Positions 1 through 9,897 of a stretch of DNA of 64,000 bases are shown here, piece after piece. Position 1 is the stretch's first letter; each line of letters starts with the position of its first letter. Source of the DNA: Candidatus Babela massiliensis (GTDB taxonomy: Bacteria > Babelota > Babeliae > Babelales > Babelaceae). The notes beneath the pieces are model-generated. The model was not told where the DNA came from and made no database searches. It saw only the letters and a program-made list of their open reading frames with translations. Made by a program: the position numbers and the translations under genes. The DNA lies in assembly GCF_000513475.1 (NCBI RefSeq), contig NC_023003.1, positions 744,001 to 808,000 on the forward strand. Reading direction: 5' to 3'.

Positions 1-519
1 TATATTATCAGCAACTTCAACAATAATATCACAAATTGCTTTTCTTTCTTCTTCTGAATACGTACAATTTTCTATTTGTTCTACCGGAATAAGCTTAACA
101 TATTCATGACTTAGATTAAGTTCATAAAAGCCCCCAGAATCTGGTTTTTGAGATACTATTTCTTTATCTAAAATAATATTTTTAAAAAGATAATCTACTA
201 TAAGTTGTTTTAATAAAAATTTAACTCTTTGTTTAACAATTTGTTCTTTCCAGATCCGTTTTAAATCTTTGAACAACCTTTTATTAAAATTTTCTTTATT
301 AAAAAATTTTAGATCTGAAGATTTTTTTAAAGATTTTGCAATAATTATTCCATTATAAAGAGCATGATAACCACATGTGCCTGATTGAGGGTTTTGAGAT
401 GTTACATCGATTTGAGTAATATTTGCAGGTTTTACTTTTGATAATTCCATAGCATTTAAGCCGAAACTCAACATTAAGAATAGATTAGGTAAAGTAAGTT
501 TGTATTTATTAATATGCAT
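1..519 (-). CDS. Exported papain-like protease paralogue, 3' part cut by window edge
   Basis: The frame is open from the window edge to an ATG at 519. A GGAGA Shine-Dalgarno lies just upstream and overlaps another in-frame ATG at 531, so 519 is preferred. The N-terminus is hydrophobic and ends in Asn-Ala-Met, like other exported proteins here. The segment SGTCGYHALYNG with following IIIAKSL closely matches the catalytic-Cys region of the protease at 33095-35647. The match continues through DYLFKN and a Lys-Leu-Ile-Pro motif. I infer a papain/Josephin-like cysteine protease. The His/Asp part and any AAA+ domain lie beyond the edge and cannot be judged. Confidence 0.75.
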   Translation of the reverse strand, partial: MHINKYKLTLPNLFLMLSFGLNAMELSKVKPANITQIDVTSQNPQSGTCGYHALYNGIIIAKSLKKSSDLKFFNKENFNKRLFKDLKRIWKEQIVKQRVKFLLKQLIVDYLFKNIILDKEIVSQKPDSGGFYELNLSHEYVKLIPVEQIENCTYSEEERKAICDIIVEVADNI

Positions 520-749
520 AAATTTCTCCATTAAAGTTTGAGATTAATATTTAAGACTTTGTTATTTCTATTATAATTAATATATTATCAGATTATTAAA
601 TAAATTCAAATTTTAATAAAAAATATAAAGTCTTAATGTTATTAATAGAGATATTTTGCATGGTTTAATTAATGTTATTTTAAACTTTTATTTTCTAATA
701 TTGTCATTTGAGTTTTATCTTAAAACACAATTGCAGACAACTTAAAGAT

Positions 750-1020
750 TTAGATTTTAAATTTATCTAATGCCTTTTTATAATTATCAAAATCTCTATC
801 TACTTTAGAGGGATTTCCTGGATCGAAAAAAATACTAGATTTATAACCTTTAAATCTTTGGTATTTTTATTCTTTAGATAATTTACTAGAGCTTTAGATA
901 CTTTTTGCTGCAGAATTATCTGTATCGCACTTAAATATACCAGTACTTATAATAGGAATAGATAAAGATTTAATTTTTTAATTCGGTTCTAAATCTATCT
1001 AATTTCTGTGTTATTTATTT
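750..1020 (-). pseudogene. Decayed macro-domain (ADP-ribose-binding) gene
   Basis: Read on the minus strand, three frames join into one macro-domain C-terminal half. The pieces are LDRFRTELKN, then KSLSIPIISTGIFKCDTDNS, then SKALVNYLKNKNTKDLKV, then FDPGNPSKVDRDFDNYKKAL. The P-[AI]-I-S-T-G-[IV] motif is the family's phosphate-binding loop. At least three single-base frameshifts separate the pieces, one of them in a T7 tract. The N-terminal half is missing and there is no usable start. Macro domains bind or hydrolyse ADP-ribose on proteins. The remaining stretch from 520 to 749 holds nothing I can recognise. Confidence 0.7.
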
Positions 1021-1037
1021 TATAGCTAATATAATTG

Positions 1038-1529
1038 TTATTTTTTATAAATAGGTAAATTTTTAACAATGTTAGATAAATTTATTATATTTATGCTTAA
1101 ACTTTGAAGGGTATCACTTAAGATTATCGATTCTAAATTTTCTAAATTAATTCTATAATTGTAAAATATTGTTAAAAAAGTACACTCTGCAGTTTTAGGG
1201 GTTAAAATACATTCTTTTGCTAATTCTATATCTTGAGTTATCTGCTGGGCTAAATGATATGCTTTTGTGTTATGAGAAAAATTGTTAGGGTTATATTTAT
1301 CTATTAAATTATTATAGTTATTGATAAATTTTTCTCTTTCAGGTCCCGGTATTAGTTCTAATTGACCTTTGGTTTTATTAAATTTAAATATTCCTTTGGG
1401 AACAATATCAAAAATTTCATAAGCATGCATATCTTTTGTTTGGTCAAACTTTCTATAGGTTTCCATTGAATTAAGTCTTAAATTGAATGTTGTTAATAAT
1501 ATTATCCAAAATTTAAATTTACTTTTCAT
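1038..1529 (-). CDS. Exported J-domain-like protein, HPD motif lost
   Basis: The 163-residue protein starts with a hydrophobic signal-like segment ending in Asn-Ser-Met. Residues about 35-110 resemble a J-domain, with an opening AYEIFDI motif, a helix, and the loop KYNPNN where the canonical loop has His-Pro-Asp. The same arrangement occurs twice in the upstream neighbour at 1567-2451, so the two are paralogues about 37 bp apart on one strand. J-domains normally stimulate Hsp70 ATPase through HPD; with NPN here, that activity is unlikely. The C-terminal 50 residues look helical with no recognised motif. Export and function are inferred. Confidence 0.7.
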   Translation of the reverse strand: MKSKFKFWIILLTTFNLRLNSMETYRKFDQTKDMHAYEIFDIVPKGIFKFNKTKGQLELIPGPEREKFINNYNNLIDKYNPNNFSHNTKAYHLAQQITQDIELAKECILTPKTAECTFLTIFYNYRINLENLESIILSDTLQSLSINIINLSNIVKNLPIYKK

Positions 1530-1566
1530 TTTTTATTTCCAAATATCTAGTGTATAGATACAATTA

Positions 1567-2451
1567 TTATAGTTTACTTAAATGCTTTAAGGTATTATCT
1601 AAGTTAATTAGACCTATTTCTAATGTGTGCAAATTATATTTTAAATTATTTATATTTTCTTTTACTGGTTTTATCTTGCTCATTTTCTTAAAAGCTTTCA
1701 TCTTACTTTTAAACCCTTTAAATATAGTCATATAATTTGCAGGAGGATTTATATTGGTATTAGGATTTAAGATAAAGTCTTTAGCTGAGTTTATCTCTTT
1801 TGTTAAGTCACTTCCTAATGGTCGTACATCAGAGGTAAGCTTATCAGGGTGAATTTGCCTAGATAATGTATGAAAAGCTTTAATAAATTTTCTTTTGGAT
1901 TCAGGCTTTAATTCATATTCCAATGTAGTTCTATTTTCTATAAAATCTTGAGGAGTCAATCCAAAAATCTCATAAGCATAGCTATCAGTTTCAGTATTAT
2001 ATTCTGAGGGTTGCTTATTTTTAAGTTCTTTTAAAAGATCTGGTTCTTCATTTTCTAATTCTTTTAGTAGTTCTTTATAATTGTAAAATATTGCTCTAAA
2101 GTGCCGGCCTTCATTTATATTAGGGAAGCTAATAAAATTTGCAGCTTCATCTATATCAGCAGTAATTTCTTGAGCAAGTTTGACAGCTTTTTTATTTTTT
2201 AAAAAGTTGTTTGGATGATATAGAGATATTAAGTTATGATATGTAATTAAGAATTTTTCTTTATCCTCGGGCGTTTTAAATTCATGTCGTCCAGCTTTAA
2301 TATTATAAGTGAATATATCTTTAGGGATAATGCCAAAAATTTCATAAGCATAACTATCTGTTTGAGAGTTGTAAGGTCTTTGCATAGCTTGTGCAATTTG
2401 TAAATGTAAAAGGATAAGCAAATTAAATATGGTTATTACAAATTTTTTCAT
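1567..2451 (-). CDS. Exported protein with two tandem J-domain-like modules
   Basis: The 294-residue protein has a signal-like N-terminus ending in Gln-Ala-Met at about residue 23. Two J-like modules follow. The first, about residues 35-110, opens with AYEIFGI and carries HPN instead of HPD. The second, about 160-235, opens with AYEIFGL and keeps RQIHPDK. A short charged helical tail follows. One intact and one degenerate HPD in the same chain suggests that only the second could contact an Hsp70. Such proteins in symbionts could act on host chaperones, but no partner can be read from the sequence. Confidence 0.75.
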   Translation of the reverse strand: MKKFVITIFNLLILLHLQIAQAMQRPYNSQTDSYAYEIFGIIPKDIFTYNIKAGRHEFKTPEDKEKFLITYHNLISLYHPNNFLKNKKAVKLAQEITADIDEAANFISFPNINEGRHFRAIFYNYKELLKELENEEPDLLKELKNKQPSEYNTETDSYAYEIFGLTPQDFIENRTTLEYELKPESKRKFIKAFHTLSRQIHPDKLTSDVRPLGSDLTKEINSAKDFILNPNTNINPPANYMTIFKGFKSKMKAFKKMSKIKPVKENINNLKYNLHTLEIGLINLDNTLKHLSKL

Positions 2452-2730
2452 TTATATTCTCAGCTTAATTTTACAGTTTTATATTTAATATAACAATTTG
2501 TATAATATATTTTCAAGTTTTTTGCTTTAATTTGTAATCTAATTAAACTTACTTTTAAGTTATATAAGTCAGAAATGTCATAAAAATATCTCAATAAATA
2601 AATTTAACAAATAATAAAAATGTTATAATTATAATGTAAAAAATATAGAAAATAGATTAATAAACATTTGTAAGGAAAATATAATTGATTTATAATAAAA
2701 ATGATGGCTTGCTATAAAAAACAAATCTAA

Positions 2731-4170
<1,440 letters not shown>

Positions 4171-4194
4171 AGACAAAATAAAGCGAAATAATAG

Positions 4195-4437
4195 ATGAAA
4201 TTTATATTAATAAGTCCAACTAAATCTAAAGAAATGGATGTAGAATGGATAGAAGTTCAGACTCAAGAATCTAATTTTGTTATTAAAAAAGGTCATGCTC
4301 CAATTATAGTTATTTTAGCTCCTAATAAAGAGCTTTCTTTAGGGCTACAAGATGGTTCTACTACTATAATGACAGTTGCAGGGGGCATCTTAGAAGTTAA
4401 TAGAAATACAGCAACCTTGTTATTAACTAATGAGTAG
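4195..4437 (+). CDS. atpC: F1 ATP synthase epsilon subunit, short form
   Basis: This 80-residue protein matches the N-terminal beta-sandwich of the epsilon subunit, including the 'KKGHAPI' segment (family: xxGHAPL) and the closing 'VAGGILEVN' strand (family: GGxxEV). The C-terminal helical hairpin, which inhibits ATP hydrolysis in many bacteria, is missing. The stop is clean and the next gene overlaps it, so this looks like a real short form rather than a break. Loss of the hairpin would remove epsilon-type inhibition; that is inference. It follows atpD in one transcription unit. Confidence 0.9.
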   Translation: MKFILISPTKSKEMDVEWIEVQTQESNFVIKKGHAPIIVILAPNKELSLGLQDGSTTIMTVAGGILEVNRNTATLLLTNE

Positions 4438-6079
4438 TATTATACACATGAAGACTTTGGATAAAAATAAGATTTTAGGACATATAGTTGCTGGTTCTTT
4501 GGCTGATGGCTTTGTAATGAGAATTCATCCAAAGACTGATATAGAAGAGTTAAAAACAGGAAAATTTGTTTCAATACACGGTAATCAAAATAAATTTTTT
4601 TCTTTAATTACCGATTTAAAGCTTGAAGTTACGAATCCTGATATACTGCTCTTTCCTCCTTCAAGTGATGAAATTCTATTGCAAGAGTCATTAAAAACTA
4701 AAGATATTTATGCAACTGCTATATTACGTCCTGTTATAATGCTTGATTCTAATAATAGAGTATTGCCTGTAAAGACTATTCCTTCTCATTTTGCTCAAGT
4801 CTATGAGGCGAGCAAAGAAGATGTAAAGTTAATATTTGGAGATGAATCTGAGCCAACTAAGAAATATTTTAATGTTGGTAATCCTATAGATATGGATGCA
4901 ATAGTTTGCTTGAATTTAGATAAATTAACAGAAAGAAGCAATGGCATCTTTGGCAAAACCGGTACAGGTAAAACATTTATAACTAGATTAATACTTGCTG
5001 GTTTAATTCATAATGATAAAGCAGTGAATATAATTTTTGATATGCACAGTGAGTATGGCCTACAAGCAAGAAAAGAAGGCAGTAAAGGCAATAAAGACTC
5101 TTTTGTAAAAGGTCTTAAGACTTTATTTGAAAATAAAGTTGCTATTTTTTCTCTTGATCCTGAATCGACTAGACGCAGGGGAGGTATGCCTGATGCAGAA
5201 TTGATTATAAATTATAATTCAATTGCTGTAGAGGATATAATTTCTTTAAATCATGAGCTTAATTTACACTCAACAGCTTGTGAAGCTGCTTATCTAATTG
5301 CTGCAAAATATAAGAAGAATTGGTTGGAAGTGCTTTTAAATCAATCGGATAGACTTAAAGAGTTTGCTCAAGAAGTAGGTGCTCATCCAGAATCTATAGC
5401 AGCTTTATATAGAAAGCTAAAAAACATAGACAGATTATCTTTTTTAAGGACATCAAGTGATGGTGATTCTAAGTCAGATATAGTTGATAAAATGATTGAT
5501 TATGTTGATAAAGGCATTTCTATAATTATTGAATTTGGAAATTATACTTCAACTTTTTGCTATTTATTAGTGGCTAATATTATTACTAGAAGAATTCATA
5601 ATCTTTATATTAAGAAAACTGAAAAGTTTTTAGGTACACAGTTAAAACAAGATGAACCAAAAAAATTAATGATAACTATAGAAGAAGCTCATAAATTTTT
5701 AAATGTTCAAGCGGCAAAACAAACTATTTTCGGAACTATTGCAAGAGAAATGAGAAAGTATTATGTTTCTTTGTTAGTAGTAGATCAAAGGCCTTCTGGT
5801 ATCGATCCTGAAATATTATCCCAGATAGGAACTAAAATAGTTGCTCAGTTAAATGACGAGAGAGATTTGCAGTCAATTGTAACTGGTGTTAATAATCCTC
5901 ATCAAATAAGATCTATTTTATCGGCTCTTGATAGTAAAAAACAAGCGGTTCTTATGGGTCATGCGATCCCGATGCCTTTGGTTATTGAGACTAGAGAATA
6001 TGATGAAGAATTTTATAAAGCTATGTCTGATAAATTGTTACTTAAAAAAGTAGATGCTTTAATCTCAGAATTGTTTTAA
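4430..6079 (+). CDS. HerA-like P-loop ATPase (DUF87 family)
   Basis: The 549-residue protein has an N-terminal HAS-barrel-like region ('ILGHIVAGSLADGF'). This is followed by a HerA/FtsK-type ATPase core with Walker A GKTGTGKT at about residues 176-183 and Walker B LMITIEEAHKF at about 413. The later RPSGIDPEILSQIGTK stretch is typical of HerA ATPases. HerA proteins form hexameric DNA translocases, in archaea together with the NurA nuclease. No NurA-like gene is seen here. The start at 4430 overlaps atpC by 8 bp; ATG 4448 is an alternative. The tight link to atpDC suggests co-transcription rather than shared function. Confidence 0.85.
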   Translation: MSSIIHMKTLDKNKILGHIVAGSLADGFVMRIHPKTDIEELKTGKFVSIHGNQNKFFSLITDLKLEVTNPDILLFPPSSDEILLQESLKTKDIYATAILRPVIMLDSNNRVLPVKTIPSHFAQVYEASKEDVKLIFGDESEPTKKYFNVGNPIDMDAIVCLNLDKLTERSNGIFGKTGTGKTFITRLILAGLIHNDKAVNIIFDMHSEYGLQARKEGSKGNKDSFVKGLKTLFENKVAIFSLDPESTRRRGGMPDAELIINYNSIAVEDIISLNHELNLHSTACEAAYLIAAKYKKNWLEVLLNQSDRLKEFAQEVGAHPESIAALYRKLKNIDRLSFLRTSSDGDSKSDIVDKMIDYVDKGISIIIEFGNYTSTFCYLLVANIITRRIHNLYIKKTEKFLGTQLKQDEPKKLMITIEEAHKFLNVQAAKQTIFGTIAREMRKYYVSLLVVDQRPSGIDPEILSQIGTKIVAQLNDERDLQSIVTGVNNPHQIRSILSALDSKKQAVLMGHAIPMPLVIETREYDEEFYKAMSDKLLLKKVDALISELF

Positions 6080-6128
6080 AATATAATAAAGTATATAACG
6101 TAATTAATATTATAATTTAGGTAAAATA

Positions 6129-6902
6129 ATGAAAAAGATATTATTAGGAGTTTTTTTAATTTTAGCTATATTTGGCTTTATTTGGTACCAGAATTTTAAT
6201 CAAGATTATTCTAAGAATAAGGATATTAATACTTTAATAATTGGAACATCTGCAGATTTTCCACCATTCTCTTTTAGAGACAATAATGATGATATTGTTG
6301 GTTTTGATATAGATGTTGCAAAAGAAGTTGCTAATCGTATAGGCCTGAATTATAAAGTAATTGATCAACAGTTTTCTATGTTATTATCCCAAGCTCAACT
6401 TGGACAAATTCATGTAATAGCTGCAGGTATGACACCAACTGAAGAAAGAGCTAAAAAACTAAGATTTACTAAGACTTATTTAACTGATAATCCATTATTA
6501 GTAGTTACACTAAAAGGCAAAACCCCTGAAATTAAGAGTTTACAAGATCTTAAATCAAAGGACATAATAGTAAACACAGGTTATACGGCCGATCTTTATA
6601 TGTCTGATTTTCCTGATATCAATTTAATAAGGCTCTCTAAAGTTTCTGATGCATTTACTGCTCTTGATAATGGTAAAGGATATGCTTTTGTCACTGCTGC
6701 TTTTACTTTGAATCCTTATTTAAAAGATTTAGGTACAGATAAATATAATATTTTTAAAATATATCAAACGGATGAAACTTCTGCTTTAGGTGTATCTAAA
6801 TTGATATCACAAGAATTATTTAATAAAATAGAAAAAGCAATTGAAGATATGGATTTAGACGGAACTATGCAATCTCTTAAGAAAAAATGGGATCTTATAT
6901 AA
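6129..6902 (+). CDS. Amino-acid ABC transporter substrate-binding protein
   Basis: The 257-residue protein belongs to the polar amino-acid binding proteins (SBP family 3). An N-terminal membrane segment of about 20 residues has no lipobox Cys, so it is either a cleaved signal or an uncleaved anchor. The family motif 'GTSADFPPFSFRDNN' starts the mature part, followed by GFDIDVAKEVA. The segment 'IAAGMTPTEERAKKLRFT' is the usual ligand-binding part. Permease and ATPase follow directly, forming a complete importer. Gln, Arg or another polar amino acid is likely; the exact ligand cannot be read from sequence. Confidence 0.93.
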   Translation: MKKILLGVFLILAIFGFIWYQNFNQDYSKNKDINTLIIGTSADFPPFSFRDNNDDIVGFDIDVAKEVANRIGLNYKVIDQQFSMLLSQAQLGQIHVIAAGMTPTEERAKKLRFTKTYLTDNPLLVVTLKGKTPEIKSLQDLKSKDIIVNTGYTADLYMSDFPDINLIRLSKVSDAFTALDNGKGYAFVTAAFTLNPYLKDLGTDKYNIFKIYQTDETSALGVSKLISQELFNKIEKAIEDMDLDGTMQSLKKKWDLI

Positions 6903-7549
6903 TGTTAGATATTAATATACTATTAAATAGTTTGCCGCAATTGATACAAGCTACTGGAAGTACATTATCTATAGCTTTCTTATCTTCACTTATAGGATTA
7001 ATTGGAGGTACTATATTAGGCTTGATCTTATCTGAAAAAAATAATTTTTTTAATTGGATAGCTACTATTTATGTTACAGTAATACGTGGAACGCCCATGT
7101 TGTTACAGATTATGTTTTTGTTTATTTTATTTGCTAAAATAGGTATAAATATATCATCTTTTTTTACAGCTGTTATTGCAATAGGACTTAACAGTGCAGC
7201 TTATATAAGTCAAATTATAAGATCTGGTATAAAGTCCATTTCAAGGGGTCAAATAGAGGCTGCAAAAACATTAGGCATAAGCAAGTCTGATTTAATATTT
7301 CATATTATTTTACCACAGGCTTTTAGAATTATAACACCTGCAATAGGAAATGAGTTTGTTACTTTAATTAAAGATTCAAGTTTAGCTTCATTAATTGGAG
7401 TAGTAGAGTTAATTAAAAGGGGAGATATTATAATTAGTAGAACTCATGATGCTATTTCAGTTTATATAATTATAGGATTAATTTATCTTACTATAAATAC
7501 CATATTAACTGTAATTATTAATAAAGTAGAGAAGAGTTATAATAAATAA
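6902..7549 (+). CDS. Amino-acid ABC transporter permease
   Basis: This is a His/Glu/Gln/Arg-type inner-membrane permease of about 215 residues with several hydrophobic helices. The cytoplasmic EAA-type loop 'EAAKTLGISKSDLIFHIILP' contacts the ATPase. The chosen ATG at 6902 overlaps the stop of the binding-protein gene by one base (TAATG), which fits translational coupling. An in-frame ATG at 6887 would add five residues. The conserved GTPMLLQ segment after the second helix is present. It works with the flanking binding protein and ATPase to import polar amino acids, as expected for an auxotroph. Confidence 0.94.
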   Translation: MLDINILLNSLPQLIQATGSTLSIAFLSSLIGLIGGTILGLILSEKNNFFNWIATIYVTVIRGTPMLLQIMFLFILFAKIGINISSFFTAVIAIGLNSAAYISQIIRSGIKSISRGQIEAAKTLGISKSDLIFHIILPQAFRIITPAIGNEFVTLIKDSSLASLIGVVELIKRGDIIISRTHDAISVYIIIGLIYLTINTILTVIINKVEKSYNK

Positions 7550-7560
7550 AGAGTAAAATA

Positions 7561-8274
7561 ATGTTAAAAATAAAGAACCTTTCAAAATCATTTAACAATA
7601 AAAAAGTTTTAGATAACATATCATTTGATGTAAAAAATGGTGAAATTGCGGTATTTTTAGGTCAATCGGGAGTTGGAAAATCTACTTTATTAAGGATTTT
7701 GAATAACTTAGAAAGTTATGAAGATGGTGAAATTATTTTAAATAATAAGCCTCTTGACCTTAAAAAAGCAAATGAAGAACATTTAATTGGAATGGTTTTT
7801 CAACAATTCAATCTCTTTGAGCATATGACTGTTGAAAGAAATATTACTTTTGTATTAGAAAAATCTGCTAAAAAGAATTCTCATGATGCTAAATTGATAG
7901 CTCAAGATTTATTGAAAAAATTTGGTCTTTTAGATAAAGCTAATTTACCTGTAACTGAACTTTCAGGAGGCCAAAAGCAACGCTTGGCAATTGCACGAAC
8001 TTTATCTTTAAAACCTCAAGTTGTTTGTCTTGATGAACCTACATCTGCTCTTGATCCTATGTTAACAGGATTTGTTGCTAATAATATAGAAGAACTTAGA
8101 AATCAAAATTATACTGTTTTGGTAACAACTCATGATATTGCTTTAATAGAGCGCCTTGAGTGTACTATATACTTAATGGACTCTGGTAAAATTGTTGAAA
8201 GTACTTTATCTCAAGAATATTTTGCTCATCCTGAACAATATCCTTTGATAGAAAAATTTGTAACTGGGAAATAG
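7561..8274 (+). CDS. Amino-acid ABC transporter ATP-binding protein
   Basis: The 237-residue ATPase has all expected motifs: Walker A GQSGVGKST at about 38-46, Q-loop VFQQFNLF, signature LSGGQKQR, Walker B VVCLDEP, D-loop SALD, and H-loop TTHD. The sequence groups by eye with GlnQ/ArtP-type ATPases of polar amino-acid importers. It lies 11 bp after the permease and closes a three-gene operon that powers uptake at the inner membrane. The length is normal and there are no missing residues. Confidence 0.95.
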   Translation: MLKIKNLSKSFNNKKVLDNISFDVKNGEIAVFLGQSGVGKSTLLRILNNLESYEDGEIILNNKPLDLKKANEEHLIGMVFQQFNLFEHMTVERNITFVLEKSAKKNSHDAKLIAQDLLKKFGLLDKANLPVTELSGGQKQRLAIARTLSLKPQVVCLDEPTSALDPMLTGFVANNIEELRNQNYTVLVTTHDIALIERLECTIYLMDSGKIVESTLSQEYFAHPEQYPLIEKFVTGK

Positions 8275-8369
8275 ATAAAAATTATTGCAAACTTTATAAA
8301 AATCTATATTGTTATGGTGATTGATAAAACAACTTTTAGATAAAATCTATAAAGCTTTTCAAAAACTGT

Positions 8370-9824
8370 ATGAAAGCAATATTATACCTTTTTTTTACTT
8401 TAAGTTTGCTATTTAATTTAAGATTATTATCCAAAAAAACCATAGAAATTAAAAGCGATCAAGTTCCTTATGCTCTTAGTAATTTGCATATTAATCAAAA
8501 CACTTATGCTTTTATGGATCCTACTATTAAATCTATAAGACAGTTAAGAGTAGCTCAAGGATATGGTGATCCTACTTATAAAAACTTTCGTCCCTTTGCT
8601 AATTATCGTATATATGGTTTTAGTGGTTATGTTATGTCTACTATTACTCGGCAAACTATAGCAGATGAAGCTATTGGTTTATTTTTATACCCTGCACCTT
8701 ATGTTGCTGATAACAATGGTAAAGACATAAATGCTCATGCTAAAACTCTTATAGGTGGAGCTGAAGCTCTTATTGGATTTTTTTTCAATCCTTTTCAAGG
8801 TTACTTTCAAAATATATATTCTATTATTGAATTTAGTTTTACAGGGACCAATGCTTTTAATGATTATTGTGCAACTATGAGAAACTTTTTTGGTGAAATT
8901 ACCTGGGCAAGAGGATCTTTTTTATTTGGTCAGTATTATCATCCTCTTTTTTTAAAAGAATGTTTTCCAAGAACTGTTAACGGAAATCAAGGGTCTCCTT
9001 TTGAGACCAATTGTCTTGCTCCTCAAATAAGAGTTACTCATCTATTTCGACCAGTAGAAGTTACGTTTACTATGTTAAGTCAATCTTATTGGGCTAGCTG
9101 GGGCCTTCCTCAAGATTTTGTTATATTTGGTATAAATCTCTCTAATTTTGAGGATAGTAATATATTTATTAGAGATGCTATAGTTCCTAATATGAACATA
9201 AATGTAAAATATCTTGTTGGAAAAAGTTATTACGGCTTTTCTTTTGATTATTTGCGCTTGTTTCCTACTTTATTAAGTTCTAAAAATTTTAAATCTAATG
9301 AGTATGTTAATAGTATCAGTGGAGAAATTTTTGCTCATAATGTTTTTAGTAAAGGAGAAATAAATATAAAAGCGATATATTCTCAAAATGGTTCTAATCA
9401 ATTAATGATAAGTGGCTTTGCTGTTAAAAATGTTAACCCTATCACTGCAATTAATAGTTATATACCTACTGCTTGCGTTGCTGTATGGTTAGATTGTTTT
9501 TATTTGTTCAAAAAAAGAGATATAGAAATAGGATTATTTACAGGTTGGACTAAGAATTTAGGCGCTTTAAGTAGGGTCTATATAGATCCTGAGACTAATC
9601 AGCCTATTGTTTATTCTGAAGAAAATAATATTTCTGCTAATTTGGATCATGCTGCTCGCTTGTCTATTCGGTTTGTTTATGCCAAAGAATCATTTAGATG
9701 TGGGTTAGAACTTGAATATGATAAAGCTGATTTTGGCCTCACGCTTAACAGTTATGCTCAACCGATTAATATAACCCCTGTTAATGCCTTTTCTTATATT
9801 TTTTCAATTGATTATGTTTATTAG
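8370..9824 (+). CDS. Outer-membrane beta-barrel-like protein, paralogue 1 of 3
   Basis: The 484-residue protein begins with a hydrophobic signal-like stretch. It carries the family motif 'IRQLRVAQGYGDPTYKNF', then many alternating hydrophobic/aromatic short strands, and ends in Asp-Tyr-Val-Tyr. A terminal aromatic residue on an even strand pattern is the usual BAM signal of outer-membrane barrels. The two following genes are clear full-length paralogues; this is the most divergent of the three. A porin or surface-antigen role is possible, but no named family is recognised. It starts 95 bp after the ABC operon. Confidence 0.75.
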   Translation: MKAILYLFFTLSLLFNLRLLSKKTIEIKSDQVPYALSNLHINQNTYAFMDPTIKSIRQLRVAQGYGDPTYKNFRPFANYRIYGFSGYVMSTITRQTIADEAIGLFLYPAPYVADNNGKDINAHAKTLIGGAEALIGFFFNPFQGYFQNIYSIIEFSFTGTNAFNDYCATMRNFFGEITWARGSFLFGQYYHPLFLKECFPRTVNGNQGSPFETNCLAPQIRVTHLFRPVEVTFTMLSQSYWASWGLPQDFVIFGINLSNFEDSNIFIRDAIVPNMNINVKYLVGKSYYGFSFDYLRLFPTLLSSKNFKSNEYVNSISGEIFAHNVFSKGEINIKAIYSQNGSNQLMISGFAVKNVNPITAINSYIPTACVAVWLDCFYLFKKRDIEIGLFTGWTKNLGALSRVYIDPETNQPIVYSEENNISANLDHAARLSIRFVYAKESFRCGLELEYDKADFGLTLNSYAQPINITPVNAFSYIFSIDYVY

Positions 9825-9897
9825 ATTTTTATTATTTTTTAAAAAAATGTTAATTTAAATTCTAAATCGGGTGAAGTAGTTTGAACTGGAAGCTGTA
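9825..9897 (+). repeat. Duplicated intergenic spacer, copy 1
   Basis: This 73-bp spacer between barrel genes 1 and 2 is almost the same as 11356-11429 between genes 2 and 3. It shares a run of T and A residues, 'gttaatttaaattctaaatc', and the same GGAAG-type ribosome site before ATG-AAA-GCA. It marks a duplicated gene-plus-leader unit and probably holds the same expression signals for genes 2 and 3. Confidence 0.85.

Noticed and set aside
1550-1735. Plus-strand frame of 61 codons with hydrophobic product
   Set aside because: It lies opposite the tandem J-domain gene; the hydrophobic look comes from the AT-rich complementary strand.
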